Below are positions 9,805 through 17,906 of a stretch of DNA of 64,000 nt, piece by piece. The notes under the pieces are model-generated. The model was not told where the DNA came from, did no database searches, and saw only the letters and a list, made by a program, of their open reading frames with translations. The stretch spans positions 124,001 through 188,000 of the forward strand of contig NZ_JACCCG010000006.1 in the NCBI RefSeq assembly GCF_013410955.1, given 5' to 3'. Numbering within the stretch: position 1 is the first letter of the stretch; every line of letters starts with the position of its first letter. The translations under genes and the position numbers were made by a program. This DNA comes from Microbacterium sp. AK009 (GTDB lineage: Bacteria; Actinomycetota; Actinomycetes; Actinomycetales; Microbacteriaceae).

Positions 9805-10299
9805 CTATCGCAGCATCCGCGCGTCGGTGATCAACGGAGCGTGAGGGTCGACCTGTTCGACGCCGTCGAAACGGAACCCGTTGCGGAGATAGAAGGCCGT
9901 CGCGCGCGGATTCTCTTTGGCCACCCAGAGCATCGCCGGGCCATCCCCCAGCGCCTCGTCCAGCAGCGCCTGACCGATTCCGGTCCCGTACTGCGCCGCC
10001 CGAACGTAGATCGCGTAGAGGAGACGCTCACGAGGCGCCCGCTCGCCGTTGACGCCCTCACCCGGCCCCACCCAAGCGAATCCCACGATCTCGCCGCCGG
10101 CCTCAGCTACTCGAACGCGCATGTCGTCACGCGGGTAAGTCAGGACGTGCTGCCACATCCGGTGACGAGCCGTGACGTACTCCTCCGAGAAGTGATCCTC
10201 GGGAAGCAGATCGGAGTACGCCTCCTTCCACGCCGCGACGTGAACATCGGCGATCGCAGACGCCTCTCCCGAGCGCGGCTCCCTGATCGTGAATGCCAT
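9805..10299 (-). CDS. GNAT-family N-acetyltransferase
   Basis: 164-residue single-domain GNAT. The acetyl-CoA-binding segment is AAQYGTGIGQALLDEAL (about residues 100-116), followed by LWVAKENPRATAFYLRNGF, the usual last strand-helix. The N-terminus (IREPRSGEASAIADVHVAAWKEAY) is typical of this family. The acceptor substrate is not identifiable. It is the last gene before the first island repeat at 10337. Confidence 0.88.
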   Translation of the reverse strand: MAFTIREPRSGEASAIADVHVAAWKEAYSDLLPEDHFSEEYVTARHRMWQHVLTYPRDDMRVRVAEAGGEIVGFAWVGPGEGVNGERAPRERLLYAIYVRAAQYGTGIGQALLDEALGDGPAMLWVAKENPRATAFYLRNGFRFDGVEQVDPHAPLITDARMLR

Positions 10300-10336
10300 C
10301 CGCCAATGCTGTCAGAGCTCGCGGCGCTCGATCGAG

Positions 10337-10400
10337 GCGTCCAGATGGACGCCTCGCGGGCATTCGCCCCGCGAAATCGACAAGCCCGAGCGGACCCTAC
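10337..10400 (+). repeat. 64-bp interspersed repeat, copy A (left island edge)
   Basis: It aligns without gaps to copies at 20825-20888 and 25085-25148. By hand count, 47 of 64 bases match copy C. All copies begin with an (im)perfect palindrome of the form TGTCCATATGGACA (here CGTCCAGATGGACG) and end CCTAC. All are in the same orientation. A second related motif (CGTCCAGATCGG) follows at 10429. Interpreted as an edge or footprint of a mobile element. Confidence 0.75.
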
Positions 10401-10521
10401 GTCGGTGGTGTAGGGACCGCCGACAAACGTCCAGATCGGGCCGTTCTTCCGGGGCATATGTCCTCGGATCGCCGTCCCGATTTCAATGGCCAGGACCGTG
10501 TGGAGGCTGCTCGCCAGATGC

Positions 10522-11430
10522 TCAAGCAGTCCGGAAGGCGTCGCAGTTCTCCCGTGCCCAGGCGTCGAAGCTACGCAATGATCGGCCGAGGAGACGCGCC
10601 GCCTCCCCCTCGTGCGCATCGACATGCTCGAGAAACCACCCCGTCGTGTCGAGGACGTAAGCGGCCTCATCATCCTCTAGTCCTTGGGATGTGAGGTACA
10701 GGAGGCCGTCGTCTCGCGACAGGTCCCGTAGCTCGACAGCCTGGCCTGTTGCTCGGATGACCGCCTCCACCCGATCGGCCTCGCTCAGCCCGTACCCGGT
10801 CGCGTGGATCCGCTTGCCGACGAAGTCACGGTCAAACAGCGCGAGCCGGAGCACGTCGGCGAGATCGCGCTCGTCGATCGACGGCAGCCTCGCCATCGCG
10901 AACGGGCGCATCACCGGCCCTCCCGCCTGCACTGAATCCCGTAGTGACGGCAAAGCCATGGGATAGCTGGCAGAGATCGCGGTCGCGAAAGGCAGCGAGG
11001 GCACGACGTGACACCACGGCAACCCGCACCGTTCGGCAACCACCTCGACCGCGAGCCACTCCCAGTACTCCGGAGGGAAGGCCACCTCGACGTCAGGGCC
11101 GTGGGATGAGAGGACGACGACGCGACCCGCCCCACCCGCCGCCGCTAGCTCCAGCGCTCGGTGGACTGTCGCGGGCGACGCCCCTGCCAACAGCAAAGCA
11201 GATATCCCCTCAAAAGCCGGCGCGGCGCCCTCGGGCTGAGCCACGTCACCATCGACCAACTCGACACCCTCGGGCCAGACCTCGTTCCGAACGCGGCTCA
11301 GCACCCGGACAGCCTGCCCCTTGACGAGCAGTCCCGCCGCCAGTGCACGCGCCACCGGAACGACCGGGATGCGCCCGGGTGCGTCAACCGGAGCAGGAAC
11401 GGTCAAGAGCACGGTCACTCTTGAGATCAT
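10522..11430 (-). CDS. NmrA-like NAD(P)-binding protein with degenerate cofactor motif
   Basis: About 302 residues. Overall it looks like an atypical SDR of the NmrA/NAD(P)H-azoreductase type: VTVLLT at the N-terminus, KGQAVRVLSR, VELVDGDVAQP, FEGISALLLA, GAGRVVVLSSHG, then a long C-terminal domain. The glycine-rich loop that should follow the first strand (GATGxxG) is replaced by VPAPVDAPGRIP, so cofactor binding is questionable. The start is uncertain: ATG at 11430 is used, with an in-frame TTG at 11454 also possible. It is the first gene inside the island. A regulatory rather than catalytic role is possible. Confidence 0.65.
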   Translation of the reverse strand: MISRVTVLLTVPAPVDAPGRIPVVPVARALAAGLLVKGQAVRVLSRVRNEVWPEGVELVDGDVAQPEGAAPAFEGISALLLAGASPATVHRALELAAAGGAGRVVVLSSHGPDVEVAFPPEYWEWLAVEVVAERCGLPWCHVVPSLPFATAISASYPMALPSLRDSVQAGGPVMRPFAMARLPSIDERDLADVLRLALFDRDFVGKRIHATGYGLSEADRVEAVIRATGQAVELRDLSRDDGLLYLTSQGLEDDEAAYVLDTTGWFLEHVDAHEGEAARLLGRSLRSFDAWARENCDAFRTA

Positions 11431-11770
11431 CAGCGACGTGGCCGGCGTGGACAAGGGTGAACGCGAGTTCCGACACCCAGTCGCAAGACGACAGGACCTT
11501 TTGACGCGTCACGGCGTGATTGAGAGCATCCGTGAATGATCGAGCGCGGTAGCAGGCTCCGTTGTCAGTGACGATTTCGCTAGATCTTCGTGACTCCGTG
11601 CCGGAGCCGGCACTCGCAAGGTCAGCTCGCCAAGGTAGGGCGCTCGCCCGAAACGCCAGATGGAGACTGTAAATTCCGCGTGGAGATGTCCCGGATTGGC
11701 GGGCTGAACGACCCTAGATGTCCACGATCGGCGTGCGCGATTCCGAAGAGACATGTCCCAATCGCACGGG
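11431..11770. other. Gene-free stretch with mobile-element-like motifs
   Basis: No convincing gene. It contains GAGATGTCCC near 11684-11693 and AGATGTCCACGAT at 11716-11728; the latter is repeated exactly at 20912-20924 beside repeat copy B. Short open frames here (for example 81 codons on the minus strand) run through these motifs and look fortuitous. Probably the scar of an inserted element. Confidence 0.5.
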
Positions 11771-12436
11771 TTAGTCGTCGTGGTGGTCGGCGTGGTCTTC
11801 GAGGATCATCCCGACCGAGGTTGCGCAGGCATCCCCCCGCCACGCTTCGAGTCCCTCGCGCATGGCGAAGACGGCGATCACGAGGCCGGCGATCGCGTCG
11901 ACCCACCACCAGCCGAACAGGCTGTTGAGCACGAGCCCGATTAGGACGGCGCCGGAGAGGTAGGTGCAGATGAGGGTCTGTTTGGAGTCCGCGATAGCCG
12001 TGGCAGATCCGAGCTCCCGCCCCGCACGGCGTTCGGCGAGCGAGAGAAAGGGCATGATGACAACGCTGAGTGCGGTGATCGCAATCCCCACCGGCGAGTG
12101 CTCGGCCTCAACTCGAGCGACAAGCGCGATCAGAGAGCTCGCGGTGACATAGGCCGCGAGGGCGAAAAACGCGATCGCGATGACGCGCAGCGTGCCCTTC
12201 TCCCAGCGTTCGGGATCGCGCCGGGTGAACTGCCATGCGACCGCCGCCGCAGAGAGCACTTCGATCGTAGAGTCGAGACCGAAGCCCACCAGTGCTGCCG
12301 AGGAGGCGATCGTCCCGGCCGTGATTGCCACGATCGCCTCGACCATGTTGTAGCCGATCGTCGCGAAGACGATCCATCGGATGCGGCGCTGCAGGACGTG
12401 CCGGCGGTGATCGGTTGGCGTGTGCGTGGCGCTCAT
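11771..12436 (-). CDS. Cation-efflux (CDF-like) membrane transporter
   Basis: 221-residue protein with about five to six hydrophobic helices. One helix carries GFGLDSTIEVLSAAAVAWQF (about residues 46-65) and another ADSKQTLICTYLSGAVL. Both positions match where CDF transporters place metal-binding Asp/His residues, although the usual HxxxD is here DxxxE. The C-terminal tail is His/Asp-rich (EDHADHHDD). The start at 12436 overlaps the stop of the metal sensor upstream by four bases (ATGA), indicating translational coupling. The expected role is export of the divalent metal sensed by the CmtR-like protein (cadmium, lead or zinc). It lacks the cytoplasmic domain of full-length CDF proteins. Confidence 0.8.
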   Translation of the reverse strand: MSATHTPTDHRRHVLQRRIRWIVFATIGYNMVEAIVAITAGTIASSAALVGFGLDSTIEVLSAAAVAWQFTRRDPERWEKGTLRVIAIAFFALAAYVTASSLIALVARVEAEHSPVGIAITALSVVIMPFLSLAERRAGRELGSATAIADSKQTLICTYLSGAVLIGLVLNSLFGWWWVDAIAGLVIAVFAMREGLEAWRGDACATSVGMILEDHADHHDD

Positions 12437-12771
12437 GCGCAGCTGCAGGTCTCGCCGGCGCAGCATCCGGGCTCGACGTAGAGCACGACGCGCAGGAGCT
12501 CGTCGAGCGCCGGCGCCAAATGTTGGTCGGCCAGCCGATACCAGGTTCGTCGTCCATCGGGAACTGACTCGACGAGGCCGCACCCACGAAGACACGCGAG
12601 CTGGTTCGACATCACCTGCCGTGACACACCCAGCGCATCAGCCAAATCGGACGGGTACGCCGGAGCCTCCCGCAGCGCGAGCAGGACGCCCGCCCGCGTC
12701 GGGTCCGAGAGCGCATGACCAAGTCGGGCAAGCGCAGCGGTGTGCGTGACAGTGGCGGTCATCGTCGGCAT
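12433..12771 (-). CDS. cmtR: CmtR-like ArsR/SmtB-family metal sensor
   Basis: 112-residue winged-helix repressor. It follows the Mycobacterium tuberculosis CmtR pattern closely: LARLGHALSDPTRAGVLLAL at the N-terminus and LACLRGCGLV, with Cys60 and Cys64 in the recognition region. These correspond to the Cys pair that CmtR uses for Cd(II)/Pb(II). The C-terminus is cysteine-rich (Cys103, 104, 109, 111), again as in CmtR, where a third cysteine comes from the tail. It is the first gene of a two-gene unit with the efflux protein. Derepression on cadmium or lead is expected. The ATG at 12762 is an alternative start. Confidence 0.88.
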   Translation of the reverse strand: MPTMTATVTHTAALARLGHALSDPTRAGVLLALREAPAYPSDLADALGVSRQVMSNQLACLRGCGLVESVPDGRRTWYRLADQHLAPALDELLRVVLYVEPGCCAGETCSCA

Positions 12772-12834
12772 GACAGCGACAGTACATGAAACGCTGAACT
12801 ATGTCATTGCCGCGGCCCGCTCGTGTCGAGGCTC

Positions 12835-13212
12835 TCACCAGCCGGGATAAGGTGGAGTCCGGTCGATCCTTGCGGGGAACGCAGCAGGTGTGAGCCGCTC
12901 GAAGGCCGGAGCAAGAACACGGCATGCTGAGTAGCCCGCTTCACGTACCCGCGGAGTTGTGACATCCACCACGACGACCCGCGTGTTCGCGCCGAAGAGT
13001 GCCGCTAGTGGCGGCGCGCCCGATCCTTCATCAGGCGCTGAGCCGGACGGAATCGTCCTGCGCCTCACCCGTGTGACACTCGATGCGCTGAGCCCATATT
13101 GCACGTGACACATGGGGTCAATGAGGCCCCGCGCATCAGCGAAAGCAGTTTCGGCGTATCGACGGTGCCGGTCGAACGGTGCCAGACCCGCGACCCCACC
13201 GATACTCGTCAC
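12835..13212 (-). pseudogene. YcaO-like C-terminal fragment
   Basis: 125-codon frame. Its end (VVVVDVTTPRVREAGYSACRVLAP) matches the conserved last strands of YcaO cyclodehydratases, where the pattern is vvDlTtpDvraaGlxvvRVlvPgl. It terminates in a proline-rich tail (RTPPYPGW), as many azoline-forming YcaO proteins do. A full YcaO domain is about 400 residues, so about two thirds is missing. The GTG start overlaps the stop of the ABC gene upstream by four bases (GTGA), so it may still be translated. Either a decayed modification enzyme that accompanied the transporter or a small derivative. Identification rests on one conserved block. Confidence 0.5.
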
Positions 13213-14984
13213 CCCCTCTTTCCTTCTTGTGCGCCGACCCGGATGGTCGAGGCGTCAGGGTCTTCGAGGGCGAGCAGCGAGCGGTATCGCGGGTCGTCGG
13301 TGAGCGTGTCGTGGGTGCCGTCTGCGATGACGCGGCCGTCTTCGATCAGCACGACGCGCGGCATCCGGCGGATGGTGGATACCCGGTGTGCGATGACGAC
13401 GGTGGTCCGTCCGAACCGGACGCGGGCGAGGGTGTCGGCGAGGTCGCGTTCCAGGATGGTGTCGAGGTTCGCGGACGCCTCGTCGAGGATGAGCACGGCG
13501 GCATCGCGGAGCATCGCCTGGGCGATCGCCACTCGTTGCCGTTGCCCACCGGACAGTGCGGTGCCCCGTTCCCCGACCGGTTCGTCGAAGCCCCGGCTGA
13601 ATGTGGCGACGGTGTCGGCGAGGCCTGCTCGTTGCACGGCTTCTTCCAACTGGGCGTCGGTGGCGTCCTGGTTGGCGAGCAGGAGGTTGTCGCGGAGCGA
13701 CCCGCGGAAGATGAAGGGGTGTTGCGGGATGAGGGCAACTTCGCGTCGGGCGGTGTCGGGGGTGAGGGTGCGGAGGGATCGTCCGTCGAGGAGGATACTG
13801 CCGGAGGTCGGGTCCCACAGCCTGGTGAGCAGCCGGGCGATGGTGGACTTTCCCGCTCCCGAGGCGCCGACGAGCGCCAGGTGTTCGCCGGGTTCAATGT
13901 CGAGGTCGAGGCCGTCGAGCACGAGATGTCCCGCGGTGTACCCGAACGTCACGTCGCGCAGCTGAACCGCCCCGGCGACCGGGCCGGGACGGGTGTCGCC
14001 GCCTGGGAAGACCTCGTCGGGTTCGTCGAGGAGCGAGAGGATGCGGGTCGCTGCTGCGGACATCTCGCCGATGCGCTGCAGCATCGCAAAGGCCCCGGCG
14101 GCGGGGACGATCGACGCCGTCGCGAGCACAGTCGCCGGCGGGATCAGGACCGGGTCGATCGTTCCTGCCCCGGCCGCGCCGACGAGGGTCAGGAGGAAGC
14201 CGAAGGTGGTGGCGGCCACCACGAGGTCGGCGAGACCGGCTTCGAGCGCGCTGCGGAGTGAGAAGCGACGTTTCGCGGACTGCACGGCGCGGGTGTGTGC
14301 CAAAACTGTGTCGCGATGCTGGCCGGCGAGACCGAGGGCGGCGATGTCTCGGCGGGACTCCATCCCCTCGAACGTGGTCGCGCGCAACGCGCCCAAACGT
14401 TCCCGGATGTCCGCGCCTTGCCGTGTCTGCATAGGGGCGAGCAGCCACGGCACTGTGAGTAGCAGGGCGATCCCGACCGGGACGACCAGCCCCACGGGGC
14501 CGACGAGGATGACGAGTGCGATGCCGAACAGAACCGGGGTGAGGAGGGCGTTCAGCGCGGCGCCGAGGGTGTGGGCGTAGAACCACTCCATCGCTTCGAC
14601 ATCACCCATGGCGGTCCCGGTGACCTCCCCGGCGCGCCGGCGAGCCGATCGACCAGGCACGATGCGTTCGATCGCGTCGTACACCCGCAAACGGAGCGCG
14701 GCGATCACCCGGTAGGCGAGCACGTGACTCAGCCAGGACTCGATCCACGTGAACGCGCCGCAGGCCACGATCGCGGCGGCGAGCCCGATCAGTAGGGCCG
14801 CCACAATCGCGTCGTCGCCTGCCGTGACGACGGAAGCGATCGCGGCGCTGAGCCCAGCCGCGGCAGCGGCTGCCAGCTGATAGGCCGTCATCGACAGCGC
14901 TGATCGGATGAAGAGTCGGCGATCGGCGGGAGCGAGCACGGCGAGAAGTCGGAGGACGGGTCGAAGCATCGCCATCGTGCTCAT
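13209..14984 (-). CDS. ABC transporter, fused permease-ATPase (second half of heterodimer)
   Basis: 591 residues. A six-helix type IV (ABC exporter-fold) membrane domain covers about 20-320. The nucleotide-binding domain follows with Walker A GASGAGKST, Q-loop IPQHPFIF, signature LSGGQRQR and Walker B AVLILDEASANLD. The H-loop is in VVIAHRV. It overlaps its partner gene by four bases (ATGA at 14981-14984). Pairs of this type include CydDC and the siderophore transporters IrtAB and YbtPQ. The divergent FecCD uptake genes and a shared Zur-like palindrome favour the metallophore-transport reading over CydDC, since no cytochrome bd genes are nearby. The substrate is inferred, not shown. Confidence 0.85.
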   Translation of the reverse strand: MSTMAMLRPVLRLLAVLAPADRRLFIRSALSMTAYQLAAAAAAGLSAAIASVVTAGDDAIVAALLIGLAAAIVACGAFTWIESWLSHVLAYRVIAALRLRVYDAIERIVPGRSARRRAGEVTGTAMGDVEAMEWFYAHTLGAALNALLTPVLFGIALVILVGPVGLVVPVGIALLLTVPWLLAPMQTRQGADIRERLGALRATTFEGMESRRDIAALGLAGQHRDTVLAHTRAVQSAKRRFSLRSALEAGLADLVVAATTFGFLLTLVGAAGAGTIDPVLIPPATVLATASIVPAAGAFAMLQRIGEMSAAATRILSLLDEPDEVFPGGDTRPGPVAGAVQLRDVTFGYTAGHLVLDGLDLDIEPGEHLALVGASGAGKSTIARLLTRLWDPTSGSILLDGRSLRTLTPDTARREVALIPQHPFIFRGSLRDNLLLANQDATDAQLEEAVQRAGLADTVATFSRGFDEPVGERGTALSGGQRQRVAIAQAMLRDAAVLILDEASANLDTILERDLADTLARVRFGRTTVVIAHRVSTIRRMPRVVLIEDGRVIADGTHDTLTDDPRYRSLLALEDPDASTIRVGAQEGKRG

Positions 14985-16699
14985 GCCGGGACCTCGTCTC
15001 GCTGCGCAGCGTCCAGCTTCGCCAGCGCCCCGCCGGCGGCGACGAGTTCGTCGTAGCGGCCGTGTTCGAGGACCCGCCCCTCGCCCATGACGAACACCTC
15101 GTCGACGTCGCGGATGCTGCTGAGCCGGTGTGCGACGACCACTATCGTCACGGGGGCGCCATCGCTGGCGTGCCGGGGAAGACCTGCCAGCAGTGCGCGT
15201 TCCCGACGTGTGTCCAGCGCGCTGGTCGCTTCGTCCAACAGCAGGATCGGAGCGTCGAGGAGCAACGCGCGCGCCACCGCGAGCCGCTGTCGTTGGCCGC
15301 CTGACAAGAGACCGCCGGTATCGCCGACCGGAGCATCCAGTCCGCCTCGATCGATACTGGCCAGCTCGAGCGCCTGCGCAATCTCGAGCGCCTCGAGAAG
15401 GCGGGCGTCATCGACTTCCGGTGCGATTACGGCGAGGTTGTCGCGCACGGTGCCCGAGAAGATGACCGGATCCTGTGACACAAGCGCTATCGCCATCCCC
15501 CGGGCGGTTTCCTGGATGGCGACGCGCCCGGAGGTCGGCGTGAGGAAACCAAGCAAGATGTTCGCGATCGTCGACTTGCCGGATCCTGACGCTCCGACGA
15601 TGGCGACGCGGCTGCCCTTCCGGATTCGGAGCGAGACATTGATGAGCGCATCGGTATCGGCTCCGGGGTAGCGGGCGACGACATTCTCGAGCTCGACCGC
15701 ATTCGGCGCCGCTGTAGCGGCGCGAGAATCTGGGCGGGCGACCGCGGACGCCGGCGCTCGATCGAGCTCGTCAAGAATGCGGCCGCCAGCTGAGACGCCG
15801 AGGTAGCCGGCGTGCCAGTGATTCGCGAGATCCCGAAACGGACGGTAGGCCTCGAAGGACAGCATGGTCACCAAGAAGAGAGCGGAGGCCGGCAGAGCCC
15901 CGGCGTTTACCCGCCCCACCGCGACACACAGGACGATGGCAGGACCGGCGAGAAGCAGGAACCCGGTGAGCCCGGACTCGACGAGCGACAGCCGCAGTTG
16001 AGCGAGCGTGGCCGTCAGCAGGTTCTCGCCCGCTGCATGAAGCCGTCGCCGGGTTCGACGCGTCGCACCGAGCAGTTTCAGCGTCTCCATCCCGCGCATC
16101 GCGTCGACAGTGTCTGCGTGCAGGCCGGAGTACGCCCCCCAGTGATCGTCACCGCGACGCTGCAGCGCCGCGTCCCAGAGTCGCGGCACAGCTAGTACCG
16201 CGATGGCCGCGGCCGCCGCCACGAGCCCTACGACCGGGTCGATCACCGTGAGGAATGCGATCACGCATACGGCGGTGACGGCGGTGACGACAACCTGGGG
16301 GATGTAGCGGGCCACGTACGGCTCAATGTTCTCGACCCCGTCGACCAGGAGCGAGTCGGCCTCACCCGCTCGCTGCACACCGGCCGTGATGGGGCCGGCG
16401 GCTGCGGTTGCGTCCAGCATCTGGGCGCGTAGTTTCGTCTTCGCTCGCGACGCCGCAGCGTGGGCGGCGATCTCTCGACCCGCGGTGGCGAGGGGTCGAG
16501 CGAGAAGAGCGGCCGCCAGCACGATCAACGGGACGACCAGGGCAGACAGCGGCTCTCCGGTCACGATCCCGGCGAAAACGCGCGCTGTCGAGACGGCCTG
16601 CGTGATCGCGAGCGCGCTGAGCACCAGCCCCATCACGATTGTGGCGGCGACGGCAACGCGCGCTGGCGCGGCCAGTCGCAGAAGTCGGAGGTGAATCAC
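14981..16699 (-). CDS. ABC transporter, fused permease-ATPase (first half of heterodimer)
   Basis: 572 residues with the same layout as its partner: membrane domain about 10-300, then Walker A GASGSGKST, Q-loop LVSQDPVIF, signature LSGGQRQR, Walker B PILLLDEATSALD and a switch histidine in VVAHRL. Both halves keep intact catalytic motifs, so the heterodimer probably has two working ATP sites. The GTG start at 16699 lies only 22 bases from a Zur-like palindrome (16721-16735) shared with the divergent FecCD-type permease gene. Together with 13209-14984 it probably moves a metal-chelator complex or its precursor, as YbtPQ/IrtAB do. Direction and substrate are open. Confidence 0.85.
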   Translation of the reverse strand: MIHLRLLRLAAPARVAVAATIVMGLVLSALAITQAVSTARVFAGIVTGEPLSALVVPLIVLAAALLARPLATAGREIAAHAAASRAKTKLRAQMLDATAAAGPITAGVQRAGEADSLLVDGVENIEPYVARYIPQVVVTAVTAVCVIAFLTVIDPVVGLVAAAAAIAVLAVPRLWDAALQRRGDDHWGAYSGLHADTVDAMRGMETLKLLGATRRTRRRLHAAGENLLTATLAQLRLSLVESGLTGFLLLAGPAIVLCVAVGRVNAGALPASALFLVTMLSFEAYRPFRDLANHWHAGYLGVSAGGRILDELDRAPASAVARPDSRAATAAPNAVELENVVARYPGADTDALINVSLRIRKGSRVAIVGASGSGKSTIANILLGFLTPTSGRVAIQETARGMAIALVSQDPVIFSGTVRDNLAVIAPEVDDARLLEALEIAQALELASIDRGGLDAPVGDTGGLLSGGQRQRLAVARALLLDAPILLLDEATSALDTRRERALLAGLPRHASDGAPVTIVVVAHRLSSIRDVDEVFVMGEGRVLEHGRYDELVAAGGALAKLDAAQRDEVPA

Positions 16700-16720
16700 G
16701 GAGCCCTTCGATTGTGCAAA

Positions 16721-16735
16721 CGAGAATCGTTATCA
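16721..16735. promoter_or_regulatory. Zur-box-like palindrome between divergent transporter operons
   Basis: CGAGAATCGTTATCA. Its complement TGATAACGATTCTCG fits the 7-1-7 pattern of actinobacterial Zur boxes (TGAAAATGATTTTCA) and agrees with a second copy at 20425-20439. It lies between the ABC pair (start 16699) and the permease (start 16751), where it could control both. A Fur-type site cannot be excluded. Confidence 0.65.
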
Positions 16736-16750
16736 ATAAGCTGTGTTCCT

Positions 16751-17848
16751 GTGTACACGACCGATGCGCCTCCGCGCCACTCCGACGCTTCATCCGGGGT
16801 GACATTGGGAGACGCGGCGCGGCGCGTCCGCCGGCGCGGCGGCGTCCTCCTTGTCGCGCTCTGCTTGGCGCTCGTCGGGTCGGCGATCGTTGCCGTCGGG
16901 ATCGGTCCGGTGGACGTATCCGCCGCTGTGGTCGCACGGGTGGTCGGCGCTCAACTCGGCCTCCCCCTCGAGGCGACGTGGAGCTCCTCCGAGGAATCGA
17001 TCGTGTGGCTGATTCGCGTTCCCCGGGTGCTGTTGGGTGCGTTCGTCGGAGCCGTGCTCGCGATGACGGGCGCGGCCATCCAATCGCTCGTGCGGAATCC
17101 GCTCGCTGACCCCTACCTACTGGGAATCTCATCCGGTGCCTCAACCGGAGCGGCGGCGAGCATCCTGTTCGGCGTCGGTTCCGGCCTCGGCGCGATCGCC
17201 ATCACCGGCAGCGCGTTCGTCGGAGCGCTGCTCGCGATCGTGCTCGTCATGACGATCGCGAGAATCGGGGGCCGATTCGTTCCGTCTCGGTTGATCTTTG
17301 CCGGAATCGCCGTCGGCTTCGCATTGACGGCGTTGACGAACTTCCTCGTCTTCGCGAGCGAGTCCCGGGATGGCACGCGCGCGGTGCTCTTCTGGATGCT
17401 CGGATCCCTTGGTCAAGCCCGATGGCCCTCCGTGCCGATCGGGCTCATCGCCGTGATCGTCGCGCTTGTCTTCTTCACCTTGTGGGCACGTCGTTTCGAC
17501 GCGATCGCCATAAGCGACGACACCGCCCTCGCACTCGGCACCAACCCCACGCGCTTCCGAGCCGCCGGCGTGATCGTGGTGTGTCTGGTCATCGCCGCCG
17601 CTGTCTCCGTGTCCGGCCTCATCGGCTTCGTGGGCCTTGTCGTGCCGCACATCGTCAGACGCCTCGTCGGCGGGCGCCACAGCATCGTGATCCCGACCTC
17701 CGCCGTCCTCGGGGCGCTCCTACTCGTCTGGGCCGACGCCGCAGCGCGCGTCGCTTTCGCGCCACGCGAACTGCCGTTGGGAATCCTCACCGCACTCATC
17801 GGTACCCCGCTCCTCATCGCCCTCATCCGTCGCTCAGCAGAACGTTGA
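16751..17848 (+). CDS. FecCD-family metallophore ABC permease
   Basis: 365-residue BtuC/FecCD-type permease with about ten hydrophobic helices. The family hallmark segment GAAIQSLVRNPLADPYLLG plus ISSGAS is present, and the cytoplasmic L-loop region LGTNPTRFRAAG precedes GFVGLVVPHIVRRLVGGRH, also diagnostic. It forms the homodimeric channel for a siderophore-, haem-, cobalamin- or zincophore-type complex. The start is uncertain: GTG at 16751 is just downstream of the Zur-like site, and an in-frame GTG at 16799 is possible. No clear ribosome-binding site precedes either, so a leaderless transcript is plausible. It is the first gene of a three-gene uptake operon. Confidence 0.88.
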   Translation: MYTTDAPPRHSDASSGVTLGDAARRVRRRGGVLLVALCLALVGSAIVAVGIGPVDVSAAVVARVVGAQLGLPLEATWSSSEESIVWLIRVPRVLLGAFVGAVLAMTGAAIQSLVRNPLADPYLLGISSGASTGAAASILFGVGSGLGAIAITGSAFVGALLAIVLVMTIARIGGRFVPSRLIFAGIAVGFALTALTNFLVFASESRDGTRAVLFWMLGSLGQARWPSVPIGLIAVIVALVFFTLWARRFDAIAISDDTALALGTNPTRFRAAGVIVVCLVIAAAVSVSGLIGFVGLVVPHIVRRLVGGRHSIVIPTSAVLGALLLVWADAAARVAFAPRELPLGILTALIGTPLLIALIRRSAER

Positions 17849-17906
17849 TCGCCCTTCATCCACTCGCCATCGCAAACCCTGCCCCATCACCCGAAAGAGA
17901 GAAACC

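Noticed and set aside
6127..10413. Very long open frame (over 1400 codons) on the plus strand
   Set aside because: It is antisense to the FAD enzyme, the glycine-rich protein and a GNAT gene. Composition is Arg/Gly/His/Val noise with no domain, typical of antisense frames in high-GC DNA.
11509..11754. 81-codon minus-strand frame in the island's gene-free stretch
   Set aside because: It runs through the AGATGTCCACGAT motif repeated at 20912, has no ribosome site and no conserved-looking segment.
13209..16699. CydDC (cytochrome bd assembly) as the identity of the ABC pair
   Set aside because: The size and fusion layout fit, but no cydAB is near and the genes share a Zur-like site with a FecCD uptake operon, so a metallophore transporter is favoured. 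Not proven.
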